This document shows, in pieces, positions 24,007-36,233 of a DNA stretch of 64,000 bases (positions within the stretch are counted from its first letter, which is position 1; every line of letters starts with the position of its first letter). Below the pieces are notes generated by a model, which was not told where the DNA came from, did no database searches, and was given only the letters and a program-made list of their open reading frames with translations. Made by a program: the position numbers and the translations under genes. The DNA is taken from positions 1 to 64,000 of the forward strand of contig NW_027506977.1 of NCBI RefSeq assembly GCF_052324685.1, given 5' to 3'. The DNA comes from Brachyhypopomus gauderio. Lineage: Eukaryota > Chordata > Actinopteri > Gymnotiformes > Hypopomidae.

Positions 24007-24303
24007 TGTCACGGTGAAGCAGGCCCCTACCGGCCGCCTCCGTCCACAGCGGCTGTTGTTGTTGTTGTCTGGTGACGTCATGTGCGTCCCTCAGGTGGGC
24101 GGAGCCCGTGATCCGTCTCACCTGAGGGTCGTTTGTTTGCCTATATATGTCTTGTCTTTGTACCAGTTGACCGCTGGTCATTATATCCTTAATTTGGAGA
24201 TATAGCACGGGTTTTAGGTTTGCACAATTTCTATTAAACCATCCTTTTTCCCTGAGACTTGGCGTGATCGCTTCCTTTTTGTTGCTCACCCCCGCCCGTC
24301 ACA
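24007..24303 (+). mobile_element. Solo LTR (fossil)
   Basis: Starts TGTCACGGTGAAGC and ends CCCGCCCGTCACA, 297 bp, with the 5-bp duplication GATAT on both sides (24002-24006, 24304-24308). It looks like the solo product of LTR-LTR recombination. Family not certain, Gypsy-like by appearance. Confidence 0.82.
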
Positions 24304-24361
24304 GATATACTGTGCATTTGTTTGTGTATATATATATATATAAAATTATATAATGTATGTA

Positions 24362-24826
24362 CACTGAAAAAAATGATACTTTGGACCAACTTAAAAAAAT
24401 TACTCTAATTTGTCTCCAATTATATTTATGATTGAGTTGAAATCCTATATTTTAATTTAATATCAACTAAAATATTTATTTACTCAAACTCAAAAATACT
24501 TCCAGTCAAAGTAAAAGGATTACTTATTATAAAGACCACATACTCATTTATTAACTTTGTTTCAAGTAATTTTTTTAATTTAGGAACAATTATATTTACT
24601 ATTACATTCAAGTATAGTTTTTACTTTTAAGTAAACTAATTAAATTACTCTAATTTTGTTACATGCAATTTTATAAATTTTCTCAAGGTAATTTCCGGGG
24701 TCAGTACAAACTACAATTTCTTGCTTAATCAAGTTGCAGGGCAACATATTCATAAACAAAAGCTACATTTGATGTGGATAGATTTTTCATTTGGGATAAA
24801 TCTAAAACAATGTTTGATTTGGTTTA
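24362..24826. mobile_element. CACTA/EnSpm-like terminus
   Basis: Starts CACTGAAAAAAATGATACTT followed by TGGACCAACTTAAAAAAAT, typical of fish EnSpm ends (CACTG, A-rich). The next 450 bases contain many short ACTCAA, AAGTAA and ACTTAA words resembling subterminal repeats. A matching CAGTG end was not found in the window. The hAT at 24835 interrupts it. Confidence 0.55.
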
Positions 24827-25424
24827 CTCACAACCAGGGGCGAGGCTAGGGTATTTTTAGTGGTGCTAGAGCACCACCGTGAGGTTGCTCAGCACCCCCT
24901 GGCTCAACACATTTTTAAAATATTATATTATGCAAAAAACTTGCTCTGCACCTGCGCAATACTTTGTTATTGTGCCTGTGTGAGCACTGGGGGCTGGGCA
25001 CCCCTAAAGACCAGGGGGGTATTCCAAGAAGCGGGGTTAACAAATTCTAAACTTAACCCTGAACTCGGAGTTGTCTTACCCCGATCTGACATACTCAGAG
25101 TTTTCGGTTCCAAAACGGCGGATCGGAGTTAAAGTAATCAGGGTCGCTCAACTCTGAGTAGGTTGACCCAGACAGAAGCGCGTTCACGCGTAACTATGAA
25201 AGGCATTCTTAATGGAACGCAGATAAATAGGATTTATCATGGACTTAAACGCGAAAATCAGCCGAACATCGTATTTCACACCACTGTAGCTTGAAGTATT
25301 AATGACTGCGTATGCAGAATATTTAGATATTATTAAATGTAAATGTAATACTGCGGTAGCTGCTAGAGAAAGGCAGTCAGCATGTCAAAAAAATTGCCAA
25401 CAGAGTTAATGCGTGAGTGAAAAT

Positions 25425-27815
25425 TGTGACGCTCGATGCAGGAGGAACGACGAACGTCAATTGTGGCACGTTAAACGTTTAATAACACTTGACAAACACG
25501 TGAAGCTCCGTGCGGAGTGCAAACAGTACATCCACCTTTCACACAGGCACGAAACTTTAGACAAAGACGAGCACAAGACACCGCGTTAACGCACATTAAA
25601 TAGGTGAATTACACAGACCCACGTGACCTCGAGACAAGGCACAGGTGTAACCACGAACACGCTCACAAACAACCCACACCCACGGAAGTACAAACATGGA
25701 CATAACGACACGCAGACGACGTAACGGCACGCCCACAGGGAAGGGTCCGGAGCTGTTCCGTAACAGAACCCCCCGCCAGGGGCTCGCTACTCCCGGAGCG
25801 TCCCGCGTAGCGGGAGTGCCCTGAACAAACATTGACGGGCAGGTCCGGAGCCCCCGGGAACACGAGCCTCCGAGAGCAGTCACCCCCGACGGCGGGAACC
25901 GCCGCGGACAGCTCTAGCACACCTTCCCTGGGAAGACAGGGGAGAAAACATTAAACAATGGCACGTGGACGATCACACACACTGGAACATTAAACACAAG
26001 GGGCACAAAAGGGAATAGTAGGTTAGGAACACATAACGGTATGGACAAACAGACAGGTACAGGCAGCCATGGCACGGCTCTCCCCGCTAACAGGCTTGCA
26101 GCCAGCGGCGCAAACCCCCCTGGGGTAGCAGGGTAGACAGGAGGCGGAATCCCTCCGGTCGGGGATGGAGCCCCCAGCGCACGAAGCGCTGGGTGTTGCT
26201 CCGGGCGCACCTGCGCCCTCTTGCCGTGATCGCGGCGCTCTCTGCCGCTCCTCCGGGTGTTACCGAAGGACGTGTCCTTCGCCGCGCGCTGGCTGCTGTA
26301 CGAGGCGGCGCTTTTGCCCCTCCTCTGGGTGCTACCGGAGGACGCGTCTTTCACCGCGTGCTGGCTGCGGCACGATGCGGCGCTTTTGCCGCTCCTTGGA
26401 GAACCACAGGGAGGCTTGCCCCGCGCCGCGTACCGGGAGCTGTACGAGGCGCCTCTGCCGGCGCCCTGAAACCCCACTTCTGGCCGCCAGCGAAGCCAGC
26501 GCTTCCCCGCGCCTCTCGGGGTGGCGTCCTCTCGCCCCCTGACATCTCCATCTCCTCCTCCTCCTCCTCCGAGAGCTCCTGACCCAGTGACATCGGCTCC
26601 TCGGAGTTCGGGGAGCACGACCAGCTCATCTCACTCCCCTCCGAAGGCGCGCAGGGACCCTCCACTCTGACCGGGCGCCCCTTCTCCGACCTAACGGTCT
26701 TTTCGGAGCAGACAGAGAGGTCGTCGTCGTCTTCTTCCTCGCCGGAGTAGACAGTGGGTGTAGAACACTCTGACGGCGGAGGGCTGACGTCTCTCTCCTC
26801 TTTGCCGTAGTAGCCGGTGGGAGTAGAACACTCTGACGGCGGAGGGCTGACGTCTCTCTCCTCTTCGCCGTAGTAGACGGTGGGAGCTGAATACACGGAC
26901 GGCGGAGGGCTGACGTCTCGTTCTTCCTCGCTGTAGTAAATGGTGGAAGTTGAACACTCTGACGACGGAGGGCTGACGTCTCTCTCCTCCTCGCCGTAGC
27001 AGACGGTGGGAGCAGAATACACGGACGGCGTATAACTGGCCCCGTCGTCCACTTCTTCCTCTCCCGACTCGTCACTCCCCGAGTCGAGCTCGGGAGGTGT
27101 CGCGGCCACCATACCCGCGTACACCACCAGAGGGCCCCCTTCGCCCTCATCACCGCTTGCCGGGGGGGAGGACTCCCCTCTCAATGCGCGGAGTCCCTCT
27201 CGCCACGCAGCTTCAAAGAAGGGGTCCCCTCTTAAATCCTCCTCAGGGTACGCCCTTCGTGCGGCCAGCCGAAATACTCCCGCCTCTTCTTCATCTCCGG
27301 CCATCGAAGCCTGACGCAGCAGGTACGCGCTGACAGGCTCCTGCTGCTGCTTCACCCCTACTGGGACGGGGGTGTCGTGGTGGCGTGCGGGGGAAGAAGA
27401 GTGGTGGTGTTTCACCTTCCTCTTCCCCTTCTTGCGCGCAGATGTGTAGCCCGGCATTTTTAGGCTCGTCTTTCTGTGACGCTCGATGCAGGAGGAACGA
27501 CGAACGTCAATTGTGGCACGTTAAACGTTTAATAACACTTGACAAACACGTGAAGCGCCGTGCGGAGTGCAAACAGTACATCCACCTTTCACACAGGCAC
27601 GAAACTTTAGACAAAGACGAGCACAAGACACCGCGTTAACGCACATTAAATAGGTGAATTACACAGACCCACGTGACCTCGAGACAAGGCACAGGTGTAA
27701 CCACGAACACGCTCACAAACAACCCACACCCACGGAAGTACAAACATGGACATAACAACACGCAGACGACGTAACGGCACGCCCACAGGGAAGGGTCCGG
27801 AGCTGTTCCGTAACA
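25425..27815 (-). mobile_element. LTR retrotransposon fossil, short, no pol seen
   Basis: Two 341-bp LTRs (25425-25765, 27475-27815) start and end TG...CA and are nearly identical; I noticed two differences, which suggests a young insertion. The 5-bp duplication AAAAT flanks it (25420-25424, 27816-27820). The interior reads on the minus strand and holds one long frame (26351-27457) beginning MPGYTSARKKGKRKVK, with acidic Glu/Asp/Ser-rich repeats, perhaps gag-like. No reverse transcriptase, protease or integrase was seen, so it is a non-autonomous element. It sits inside the Harbinger element. Confidence 0.88.
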
Positions 27816-28111
27816 AAAATGATATTTTTATATTTAGCAGAAGGGTGCGATTATATTATTATTTTCTCCACCTTTATAATACTGTATTGAGTTTTTAAAT
27901 ATTTTTTTATTGAACACTTACTAAATCCAGGTCTAATCAGAGTGGTGTGAAACACACATGGCATCAGATAAAAATGAAGTATAAGAATATTGTACAAAGT
28001 GGTATGGCTGTACATAACTATATCTTATTCTTAAAATATATTATAAAATATATTTATTTACAGGAAAAATGAAATAATGAAACATAACAGTGAATTTGAC
28101 TGTAATGTATA

Positions 28112-28550
28112 TTAAAAGGTTACAGGGTGGATGGTGGGGTGGGTGGTGGTGCATGATTTAATGTGGAAAGCAGTGATTGCAGATGGAGTCTCTGACAACT
28201 CCACCATCTCTGTTGTCACCCACATGCATGTAAGGTTCCTCGTCTGTGGGATGGTAGAGATGTCAGAGATGGTAGGCTGTCGCTCTTCCTGGATGGTTGC
28301 AATGTTGTGTAATACCACATATGCCATTATTATGTGGCACGCCCTATCAGGGGTTACTCTGAGCCCCTTCAGGCACTGGAACCTGGCCTTGAGGATTCCT
28401 AGGGTCATTTAAATTCTTGCCCTGGTTTTGCTGTGGGCCTGATTGTAGCGGGACTGTGGTCCAGGTGCAGGATCTGAATAGGGAGTCATAAGGTAGGCCT
28501 ATAGGATAGGCAGGGATACCCTCTGTCTCCATGAAGGAGGCAGTCATGTC
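28112..28550 (-). pseudogene. Harbinger transposase C-terminal fragment, copy 1
   Basis: The minus strand reads MTLGILKARFQCLKGLRVTP, DRACHIIMAYVVLHNIATIQ, as in HARBI1-like DDE transposases. Upstream in the same frame is NQAHSKTRARI then TAA where Glu is expected. The same stop is present in copy 2. The DDE regions further upstream are degenerate. Confidence 0.85.
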
Positions 28551-29642
28551 CTATAATCACACTAGGGTTTGCAATGATTTAACTATTACACTGCATGTGA
28601 ACAACTAGCAAAACTACCGCAGGCCTACTCTGTTCAGATTTGTTGTACAGTGTGGAATCATACACGGATCCTGGCCATCTGGCTTCAACATTTGTGACGA
28701 GGTGGGAAGCATCACATATGATCTTGATGGGAAGAACGGTCAGTTACAATAGCTACGTTATTTTTGTTACCAATAAAGATAAGTAGCCTATTCATTAAGG
28801 ATTATAAAGGTTAGTACCTGTACATTAATGCTATGGATGAATTTTCATGTTCTAATGGTGCTGGAATAGGTAGCATATGTAGGTTCCATCAATACAGCCA
28901 ATCACTCTAGGAAATCGTTAAAATGTAAATGGAATTAAGTTCGCTATATATTGCCTCTCCTTTGCTTAATTTCTTTATTGTCCGTGTGAATTAAAGACAA
29001 ACCAATGATGCTGTGGAATTCCTATTTGATGTCCATAACTGGCTTAAGCCCAGGAAACACCACAAAACCGGGCACTAGTCATTTTAATGCCGGACATAGT
29101 TTTCAGACAGACCGACATACAGTAGCTTTGCTGACAGATTCCGCATCTCCTACACTATAAAGAAAACTTCCACTAGCAAAAAACGAAGACCGATATATAA
29201 CAATCTGGAGAGAATTTAGGGCTGATCCGCGATGTGTAATATTTGAAATGTTATTATAATAATAAAGTTATTGATGTAAGTAATGGATTGTGCTGAAAAC
29301 GATAACGTTCATTAAAAAAATAATCCGAAAATGATAGTAGGCCTGTCTATTCGGGGTTTTATAAGGCGTTCCCGACGAAGACCTCAGCGAATAAACTGAG
29401 TTTCAATATCCACATGATCTTCGAGGAAAGGACACGTCATGATGACGTTTCATACGAGGTTACGAAGTACTTGGCGCTACGAACGTTTCGGGAAATCCAC
29501 CCCAGGTTAGCTTCAGAGCATAAGTTGCTGACTAACTAAGTTGCTAACTGACTCCGGTCAGTTATTTTCAGGTCAGGGATTTTCTCGCTTAACCCGCTTC
29601 TTGGAACACCCCCCAGATCCTAAAATCGCCCCTGCTCACAAC

Positions 29643-30314
29643 AAATAAAAGACAAGAATTTTTTCCTCAAAAGACCATAATATTTATTCAAATGTCTTCA
29701 CGTTTACCAACTTTTCTGTACCAAAATATATAAAAACACAAAATAAATAATAATAAAATTATCAAAAGTAAAATATCGTTGATTTAAAAAATGAATTTTA
29801 AAGCTAGTAAAGCTCGCCACCAATACAATCTACTAAATATCAAACACAGAAACAAAATACATGAAATAAAATTAATTACGGCCTTTTCAATGTTTCTTCT
29901 TTTAAGCTTTTGCAATATTTCTTAAGCATACACACCGACCAGTGCAACATGTGAAACAGTTCTGTACATTTCTCCTTGCAAACTTGAGATTTATTCTAAC
30001 AGCCATTAAGAAGTTCTAAAACAGTGAAGAGTTGTTAACTTGGCTATCCATTGGTGAACTGACCAGAACGTATGAATGTTACATTACAAAGTGAAAGCAA
30101 AATATAAAACTGAACCAGAAGGAGTGCAATCTATTAACAAAGGTTAGCACTTTTGCTGATTGTGAATTTAGCATATTCACATTTTCAGTGCCACAATACT
30201 TCTCACTACAATGAATTATGTAAACAATGACCTGTTCCATTATCTTAAAATGTATCTAAATGCATGCAACAAACAAAACTATATCCAAATGTCTTTCTTT
30301 GATAAATCCAATAT
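29643..30314. other. AT-rich 3' flank of the SAMD3-like gene
   Basis: No separate gene. On the minus strand several AATAAA-type hexamers (for example near 29690-29760) could polyadenylate the SAMD3-like transcript. Possibly the interior of the CACTA-like element starting at 24362. Confidence 0.4.
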
Positions 30315-32983
30315 TTAAAGCTTGGCACTAAGACTGCACACTTTGCGTGTCATTTTCTTTGGTTCTATCTCCATGAAGATTTTCTGCAATGCATCAAAAG
30401 TGTATTTAAGCTCACCTGGATAGCTCAAGTTTACAGCATATGTGAGACCAAACAGCATGGCACATGCATGTGCAACTGACGGCAACTCATTAAGGACTGC
30501 AACACCTTCAATTGCAATCCCAATATCATGTGCTGGCTGGAGAGAATCCTCATCCTCCCTGATGACCAACACTGCCATTGCACACCTCTTTAGCTCTGTT
30601 ACAGCTTCCTCCTTCTGAGCAACCTGATGAAAGAGAAAACATTTATTAGAAAGTTGGATTGGTCTCTCTCTCTGAAGCTGGGATGGGCCCCTCTCCCCTA
30701 ATCATTAATTAGCCAGTGGATTGTGAAAATAATCTATGCTCATATACATGGCCTCAGGTCCTAAACATTTTGCATATTAGCGTATGCTTGCTGTTGCCTG
30801 TATGTACTGTGGAGTTCAGTGTCCCCCACTGGTTCTTAATCAGCACAGTTTAATATTTATGAAAACTAATGTATAGCTGTTTTTGTTCAGAGGTGTGGCA
30901 CTGAAAACGCCTTACAATTGGACTTTTTTGGTTTGACTGGAAATAAATGACCTGCTGACAGTAAGCGATGGAAGCTTTTCTAAACCTTAAGTGATTCAAA
31001 TAACACTACTTACCAGATACTCCACATCTTCCCCAAGGTACACAGTAAGGCACTTCAGCAGACACTCTCTCTTCAGACTCACCTCAAGGCTCTAGGTAAG
31101 AACCCAAAAACATGTAATGCTAAACATACCCTGTTATGAATGTTTGCCTATATTTCCTCAGTTACCATCATAGTTTCTCTAAATGACAACAAATCTAATC
31201 TAACTCTTAGTGGGTAGCATTAAATATATGAAATGTGTTACACTTAGAGTAATACATGAATGAAGTGATTTGACAGACTGAACTCAGCTTTCCCTTTAAA
31301 TACCAGTCAAGTTCAGAGACCTGCAGCACAATGTATTTTTCTATTTGATTAATTAATACTAATTCAATTTCAAACAAGCTTACTGGCTAAGATAATGTAT
31401 ATTAGATGTGCATAGAATAATGGAATTTATATAAATATAATGTTTTACCCATACTCGTACTAACCTTGGCTGACATTTCCAAAAAACTTGCATTGACCAT
31501 TTAAAAAAATAAATAAATAAATTGGTTGACCACTACTAGTTAGCTTTGAGCAAACCAGTTTCAAAACTTGTCACACAATAAATGAGCTCTACTGCTTCTA
31601 TTTAAACTGTGTGATATAATTCAAGCTTTGTTGTACTAAACAAGCACCTACCTGATCAAGAACCTTCAGTATTTTCTGTGTCTTCTCTCTGACAACTCCT
31701 CCCTTGTTTCTGATTATCTCAATCAGCTTGCTATGGTGCTTGTCCAAAGAAGCCAGGAACCGCGGTTGCAGTGGAACAGTTGTAATTCTCAGAAATTCAT
31801 TATTTATCTTTAAAAATTAAAAACAAACATGCAAATCAACTACGTTACCTTATAACTATGGTATGAGAGCTTAGATGCAATCACATACATTTTGAATGTG
31901 GCTGGCTCACGCTCTTCCTTTTCATAGGGCACAATTGATTTATTCACATTGCTTAGAAAACTTACTTCATCCATGGTGAACAACGCAGGCCATCTCTCCT
32001 TTAACTCTTCTATTTTTGGTTCCTTTTCCACAATATCCTTTCTTTGCAGTGAGAAAGTCTTGGCCATTTTTTCCCTTATCACAGAGTGATTGTTTCGCTT
32101 CTTTACTTCACTTAAAAGTGACAGTCTCTCATTTTCCAACTTGTCTATGGTCTCTCCAGCTGGAATGTCAGGAATGTGGTTGGCCTCTCCTTTCCTAGGT
32201 CTCTACTTTTTTTGCTGGCAATGCATCCTCTGGAGCTTTTGACTTAAGTGAATTGGCAATTAATTCAGAACACCCGATGCCTTTTAGCTGAGTTCGGTAG
32301 TTGCCCATTTTTGTCTTCAGCCGCTGCTTCCACCCATAGCAGCGGTTGTATGAACCTGGTTCAGAGAGGCATGGATGTTTCTTGATCAGTGCTTCAGCAA
32401 CATCACTGAAGTCAGCATCTGTTGGGTAGGCTTTGTACTTGAATATTTCTTCAGCTAGCTTTTCCAGAATATTTGACTTGGTTTTTGAACTCAGTGTCAA
32501 CCTGGTCATGTCTGACCTATATACCGCATTTCCCTTTTCTAACTGAAGTTCAGTGTCATAGGAAAACACTGGTATTTGAAACTCTCTTGGCCACATCCGA
32601 GTTCATGTAGAAGCAGAGCTGGAGAGTGAGGACAGGATCTCTGTGTCATCTGATGATTGTGGCATTAAATCATCACAGACAGTGATATTAAATTCTTGGC
32701 TACAGTTATCAGTTATTGGGATGACCTTGATAGTTGCAAAATCCTCAAGTTCAGTGGTAGAAGTCAGGTTTACTAGTGCATCTCCAAAATCTCTGTCTTG
32801 GTACTGCAGTCTGAAATTCCCACTAAGTGCACACAGTTTGCTGACTTCATCCATAAGCTCCCCCATTGTATTTGGTATTCCATCAGGCAGAATTAGCTTC
32901 CTGGTGTCATTGGGATGTGAGAATAACTCACAACTTGGCTGGCCTTTTGACTGCCATGTCATTTGCTCCTAAATGACCTAGTA
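30315..32983 (-). pseudogene. SAMD3-like fish gene, multi-exon, disrupted
   Basis: Read right to left: an exon from about 32983 (PB1-like part CELFSHPNDTRKLILPDGIP) continuing through EFQIPVFSYDTELQLEKGNA, KHPCLSEPGSYNRCYGWKQR and VIREKMAKTFSLQRKDIVEK to a donor at 31966; then exons 31652-31807 (TTVPLQPRFLASLDKHHSKL), 31014-31091 (KRECLLKCLTVYLGEDVEYL) and 30623-30315 (GLTYAVNLSYPGELKYTFDA). All borders are GT-AG. Fish genomes carry many proteins of this type, annotated sterile alpha motif domain-containing protein 3-like; function unknown. The first exon has an in-frame TGA at about 32603 (after SSSAST) and a frameshift near 32180-32205, so this copy is probably not functional. It may be a passenger of the surrounding CACTA-like element. 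Confidence 0.75.
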
Positions 32984-33695
32984 AAAAATTAAGAATACAA
33001 TAAAAACACAATTAGGTGTACAAAATGGACAACAGCAAATTATATAGAAATAATCATAATTTATTCACAACCCTCTCCTTCTCAGGTAAAAAAAAACATT
33101 AAATAACTTTAGGAAATTCCCAACATTTGTGCAACTAAAACTGAAGCATTATATTATCATTACCCAAGTTTATAACACTTCCATTTTCATGACATATGTA
33201 ACAGAGGCAGATTATATCTGCCCCATCTAATTTATTTAGGTCTAATTTTGGATACACCGAGTGCATTATTATTATACGATATTGACTAAATGCTTTCTGG
33301 TGAAAAGTCTTGTATTTTTTTTATATTGCAATAATTATCACTGGGGTGACCTGCAATAGTCGCTGATTCGACTATAGTCGACTATACCCCCTAGTCGACT
33401 ATGAACGTCATAGCCGAATGTACCATTCTAACTGCATGGGGGTGCCCAAGGATACAACTAAGCATTAGTTGTTACATGAAATGTTTTTGTTTTCGTTATA
33501 TATAGCCTTTTGTCAAATAAAATCATCCTAATTTCTGTTAGTAAATATTTAAAAATGATGTTTGCGCATTAACAATAGGCATCTTCCTTACTACACATTA
33601 ATAAATCACACCCTGCTGTTGCACAATCCAAACGAGCGGAGCTGAACACGCTACAGAATACGCGCAGCATACGCGCAGCATCTGCCGAGATTATA

Positions 33696-33833
33696 ATGGC
33701 TACTAAAAAACTTCAAAAGTATTTTGAAAAACATAAAGATGAATCAAACAAAGTAAAGTGCAAGTTATGTCATCAATGTCTTTCATTTCACACGACAACA
33801 ACCAACATGGCATACAATTTAAAACGCGTAAGG
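33696..33833 (+). pseudogene. hAT transposase N-terminus (BED zinc finger)
   Basis: MATKKLQKYFEKHKDESNKV followed by KCKLCHQCLSFHTTTTNMAY and NLKRV. The CxxC pair and the following hydrophobic/His spacing are those of BED fingers in hAT transposases and ZBED proteins. The frame leaves the family right after this domain; the catalytic RNase H-like part is absent. Confidence 0.75.
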
Positions 33834-34189
33834 CGAAAAAAAACGTTTGCCGTTTCAGTCGTGTCGTCTCGTCGCGTCTCGGCAAGTAGGCCTATACATT
33901 TTTTGTTGTTGTTTGCTTTTAAACCCCGTTACTTGAACCTTTCCTTATATTTTTTTGCTGTTGTGTGGCAATTTTTTTATATTTTCAGGCAGGCATATTT
34001 TATTTAAAATATTTTTGACATTTTGCACAGTGCCTGTCTGACACTTCGATATGCGCAATGCGCACTGACGGTTAATGTTCTCTAATGTTTGTGACGCGCG
34101 GGCAGGGCGAAGGATGAGAATCCTCGCTTTCTGTTGGTCACTTAAAGTTTTTAACAGAGATTGCGCAATAGCGCACGAGTAACACTGAA

Positions 34190-34424
34190 ACATTCACACA
34201 GAAACCTGTAGACTCTAGACAACGACGAGCACAGGACACTGCGCGAACGCACATTAAATAGACAAACCACATTAGCCCCACGTGATTACGAGACGATTCA
34301 CATGTGAGACAGATTATCACACGACATAACCATAACCACGGAGATCCACTGACACAGACAAAGCACGTGGACAACGTTAACACACGCCCAAAAGGGAGGG
34401 GCCGGGGTCCTCAACGTGACAACG
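34190..34424 (-). mobile_element. LTR fragment (fossil)
   Basis: On the minus strand it begins TGTCACGTTGAGGACCCCGG and shares CACGTGGGGCTAATGTGGTT-type words with the LTR at 39885-40165. Partial; sits inside the hAT at 33342-34676. Confidence 0.65.
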
Positions 34425-34732
34425 TTTCATTAAAAAATAAATAAGTAAATAAATAAAAGCTGAATAAAGCCAACCTACCATGTTTATTCATTTATCTGAG
34501 TGTTTTAGGTTTTTACTTTTAAGAGGAAAAAAGTCCTGAACGAGAACGGGATCCCGTTTAAGGTGCTCTAAATAAAAAATAAATAAAAATAAACCCGATT
34601 CGACTATTAGTCGACTAAAGGGAAAAGCTGACGATTCAGATTCGACTATGAAAATCCTTAGTTGAATACACCCCTAATTATCACTGAAAAAATACATTGC
34701 AATGAAAGGTTTTTTCCCCTAATATCATAACG

Positions 34733-35014
34733 CAAGACCTGCAATAAAGTGTGGTCAGGACGGTCCAGGGTCATACCGGGGGAGCAGAAGTCAGGAGGTA
34801 CAGAGGGATTAGGCAGGAGACAAGGTCGGGGACGTAAGCGAGGGTCAGGACACAGGAGAGCAGACAGGATATAGAAAGGCTTGGTACGCGGCATGAGTCG
34901 GCAATACTTCGCAACTGAGATGTGCTGGTGAAGTGCTTAAGTAAGGCTGAAGGGGGCGTGGTAATGAGGGGCAGGTGAGGTTGATTAAGGAAGATCAGGT
35001 GGCATTCCTGACAA
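34733..35014 (-). mobile_element. LTR fragment (fossil), same family as 40572-40964
   Basis: On the minus strand it starts TGTCAGGAATGCCACCTG and includes GTTGCGAAGTATTGCCG and CGTACCAAGCCTTTCT, parallel to the solo LTR at 40572-40964. Truncated at its 3' side. Confidence 0.65.
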
Positions 35015-36233
35015 GAATTAAGTAGTTCATTTATAAAGTTAGAGTAAAAAGCACAGTTTTTCTAGACAATATTGTGCATCCAGACCTAAAACAAATCCTA
35101 AAGGTGTTCTTAATATAGCAAATCCAGTAGTCACAACAAATGCTTTTTGTTTTACTGCCTTTAAAAAAAATTTAAATCAGGTAATTGAGGTTGAAAAATC
35201 AGTTAGTGTTCAAACATCAATACATTTCACTCAAATGTGAAATATGGAACTTCCCATTTAATTTTACAACTTATAGCAGGGTTGCTCAAACCTGGCCCTG
35301 GGTATCTACCACCTTGAAGAGATCGGATCCAACACACCTGATATTCAGTTGCCTCTGAAGCCCCTCATTACCTGGATCAAATGTGTTAGATCAAGGTTAG
35401 AGCTAAACTCTGTAGGGGGTAGATCTGCAGAACCAGGAATGGGTGTACAAAATGTACAATGAACCATTTAAAGAAATCTGTTTTAAATGCAACGTAATTC
35501 AAATCTGAAATCTAAGTTGATAGTCTGTTGCAAAGTTATATCACATACTATAAAATATCTGCCCGTTTTATAAGAATTGAAATAGTTTAGAAGCAATTAA
35601 AACGTTAATTGTTGAGCGGGGGAGGGGGGGTATGTGGCGAACGTCAGCTGTTGAGCGGGGGGGGGGGGTGTGGTTGTATACGTTGTATATCGCGATCGAT
35701 CGCCAGTGGAGGGCGACATAGATATGGATCGGAGGTAAATAAACTAGATTTTTTTTCTCGCCGTGTGAAATCGGAGGTGTGGCATGTGAGCGTGTGAAGA
35801 CGGTCAAATGCGTGTGTTACACGCTCAATGCGTGAGACTTGAGAACCCTGGATACAGATAATGGGCAGCCTGAAATTGATGCCTTTGAGCTAATGAATAC
35901 AGTACATTTTTATAACAGTTTGTATGACGGATTACTCTTTTGAAGAAACTTGCTTCAAATCTCATAGTCCATAGTGCAACAAGGGGGCTACACTAGCGTA
36001 TCAACTGTGGATAATGCTCCAGGTAATGATGTTTAGGCAGAATTTTTCCAACAGGAAAAACTTCTTGAAGTACTGTCCTGTGTTCCGATATCTTGAAGTC
36101 AAGATATATATCTTGAAGAGAAATAGACTCCTCAGTGTGAAAAGGTGCAACAACAAGTCCTTTAATTCACAGAGGACCTCCCATGCTGGTTCATTTAAAG
36201 GAACTCTGGTTCCGATCAAGAAAGGAAGAAATC
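35015..36233. other. Spacer with a probable MITE and G-rich runs
   Basis: 35277-35450 looks like a common fish MITE (CAGGGTTGCTCAAACCTGG at the left, CCAGGAATGGGTGTAC at the right), without a clear duplication. G runs of 7 and 12 bases lie at about 35623 and 35658. No gene recognised. Confidence 0.45.

Larger units (their letters stand above)
25015..29613 (-). mobile_element. PIF/Harbinger element, copy 1
   Basis: The termini GGGGGTATTCCAAGAAGCGG and CCGCTTCTTGGAACACCCCC are inverted and flanked by CAG (25012-25014, 29614-29616), the preferred PIF/Harbinger target. Without the LTR insertion it is about 2.2 kb, like copy 2 at 57028-59830, which lies in the opposite orientation. Confidence 0.9.
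24835..29634. mobile_element. hAT element, host of a Harbinger insertion
   Basis: The ends CAGGGGCGAGGCTAGGG and TAAAATCGCCCCTG are inverted, with the 8-bp duplication CTCACAAC (24827-24834, 29635-29642). Only about 180 bases at the left and 18 at the right are its own; the remainder is a Harbinger element. Confidence 0.85.
33342..34676 (+). mobile_element. hAT element with a BED-finger remnant
   Basis: The ends TGGGGTGACCTGCAATAGTC and the inverted ACACCCCTA are flanked by the 8-bp duplication ATTATCAC (33334-33341, 34677-34684). Subterminal GTCGACTA and ATTCGACTAT repeats occur at both ends. It contains part of a BED zinc finger gene and an LTR fragment. Confidence 0.87.

Noticed and set aside
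26165-26582. Plus-strand frames of 125-129 codons
   Set aside because: Antisense shadows of the acidic frame in the LTR fossil at 25425-27815.
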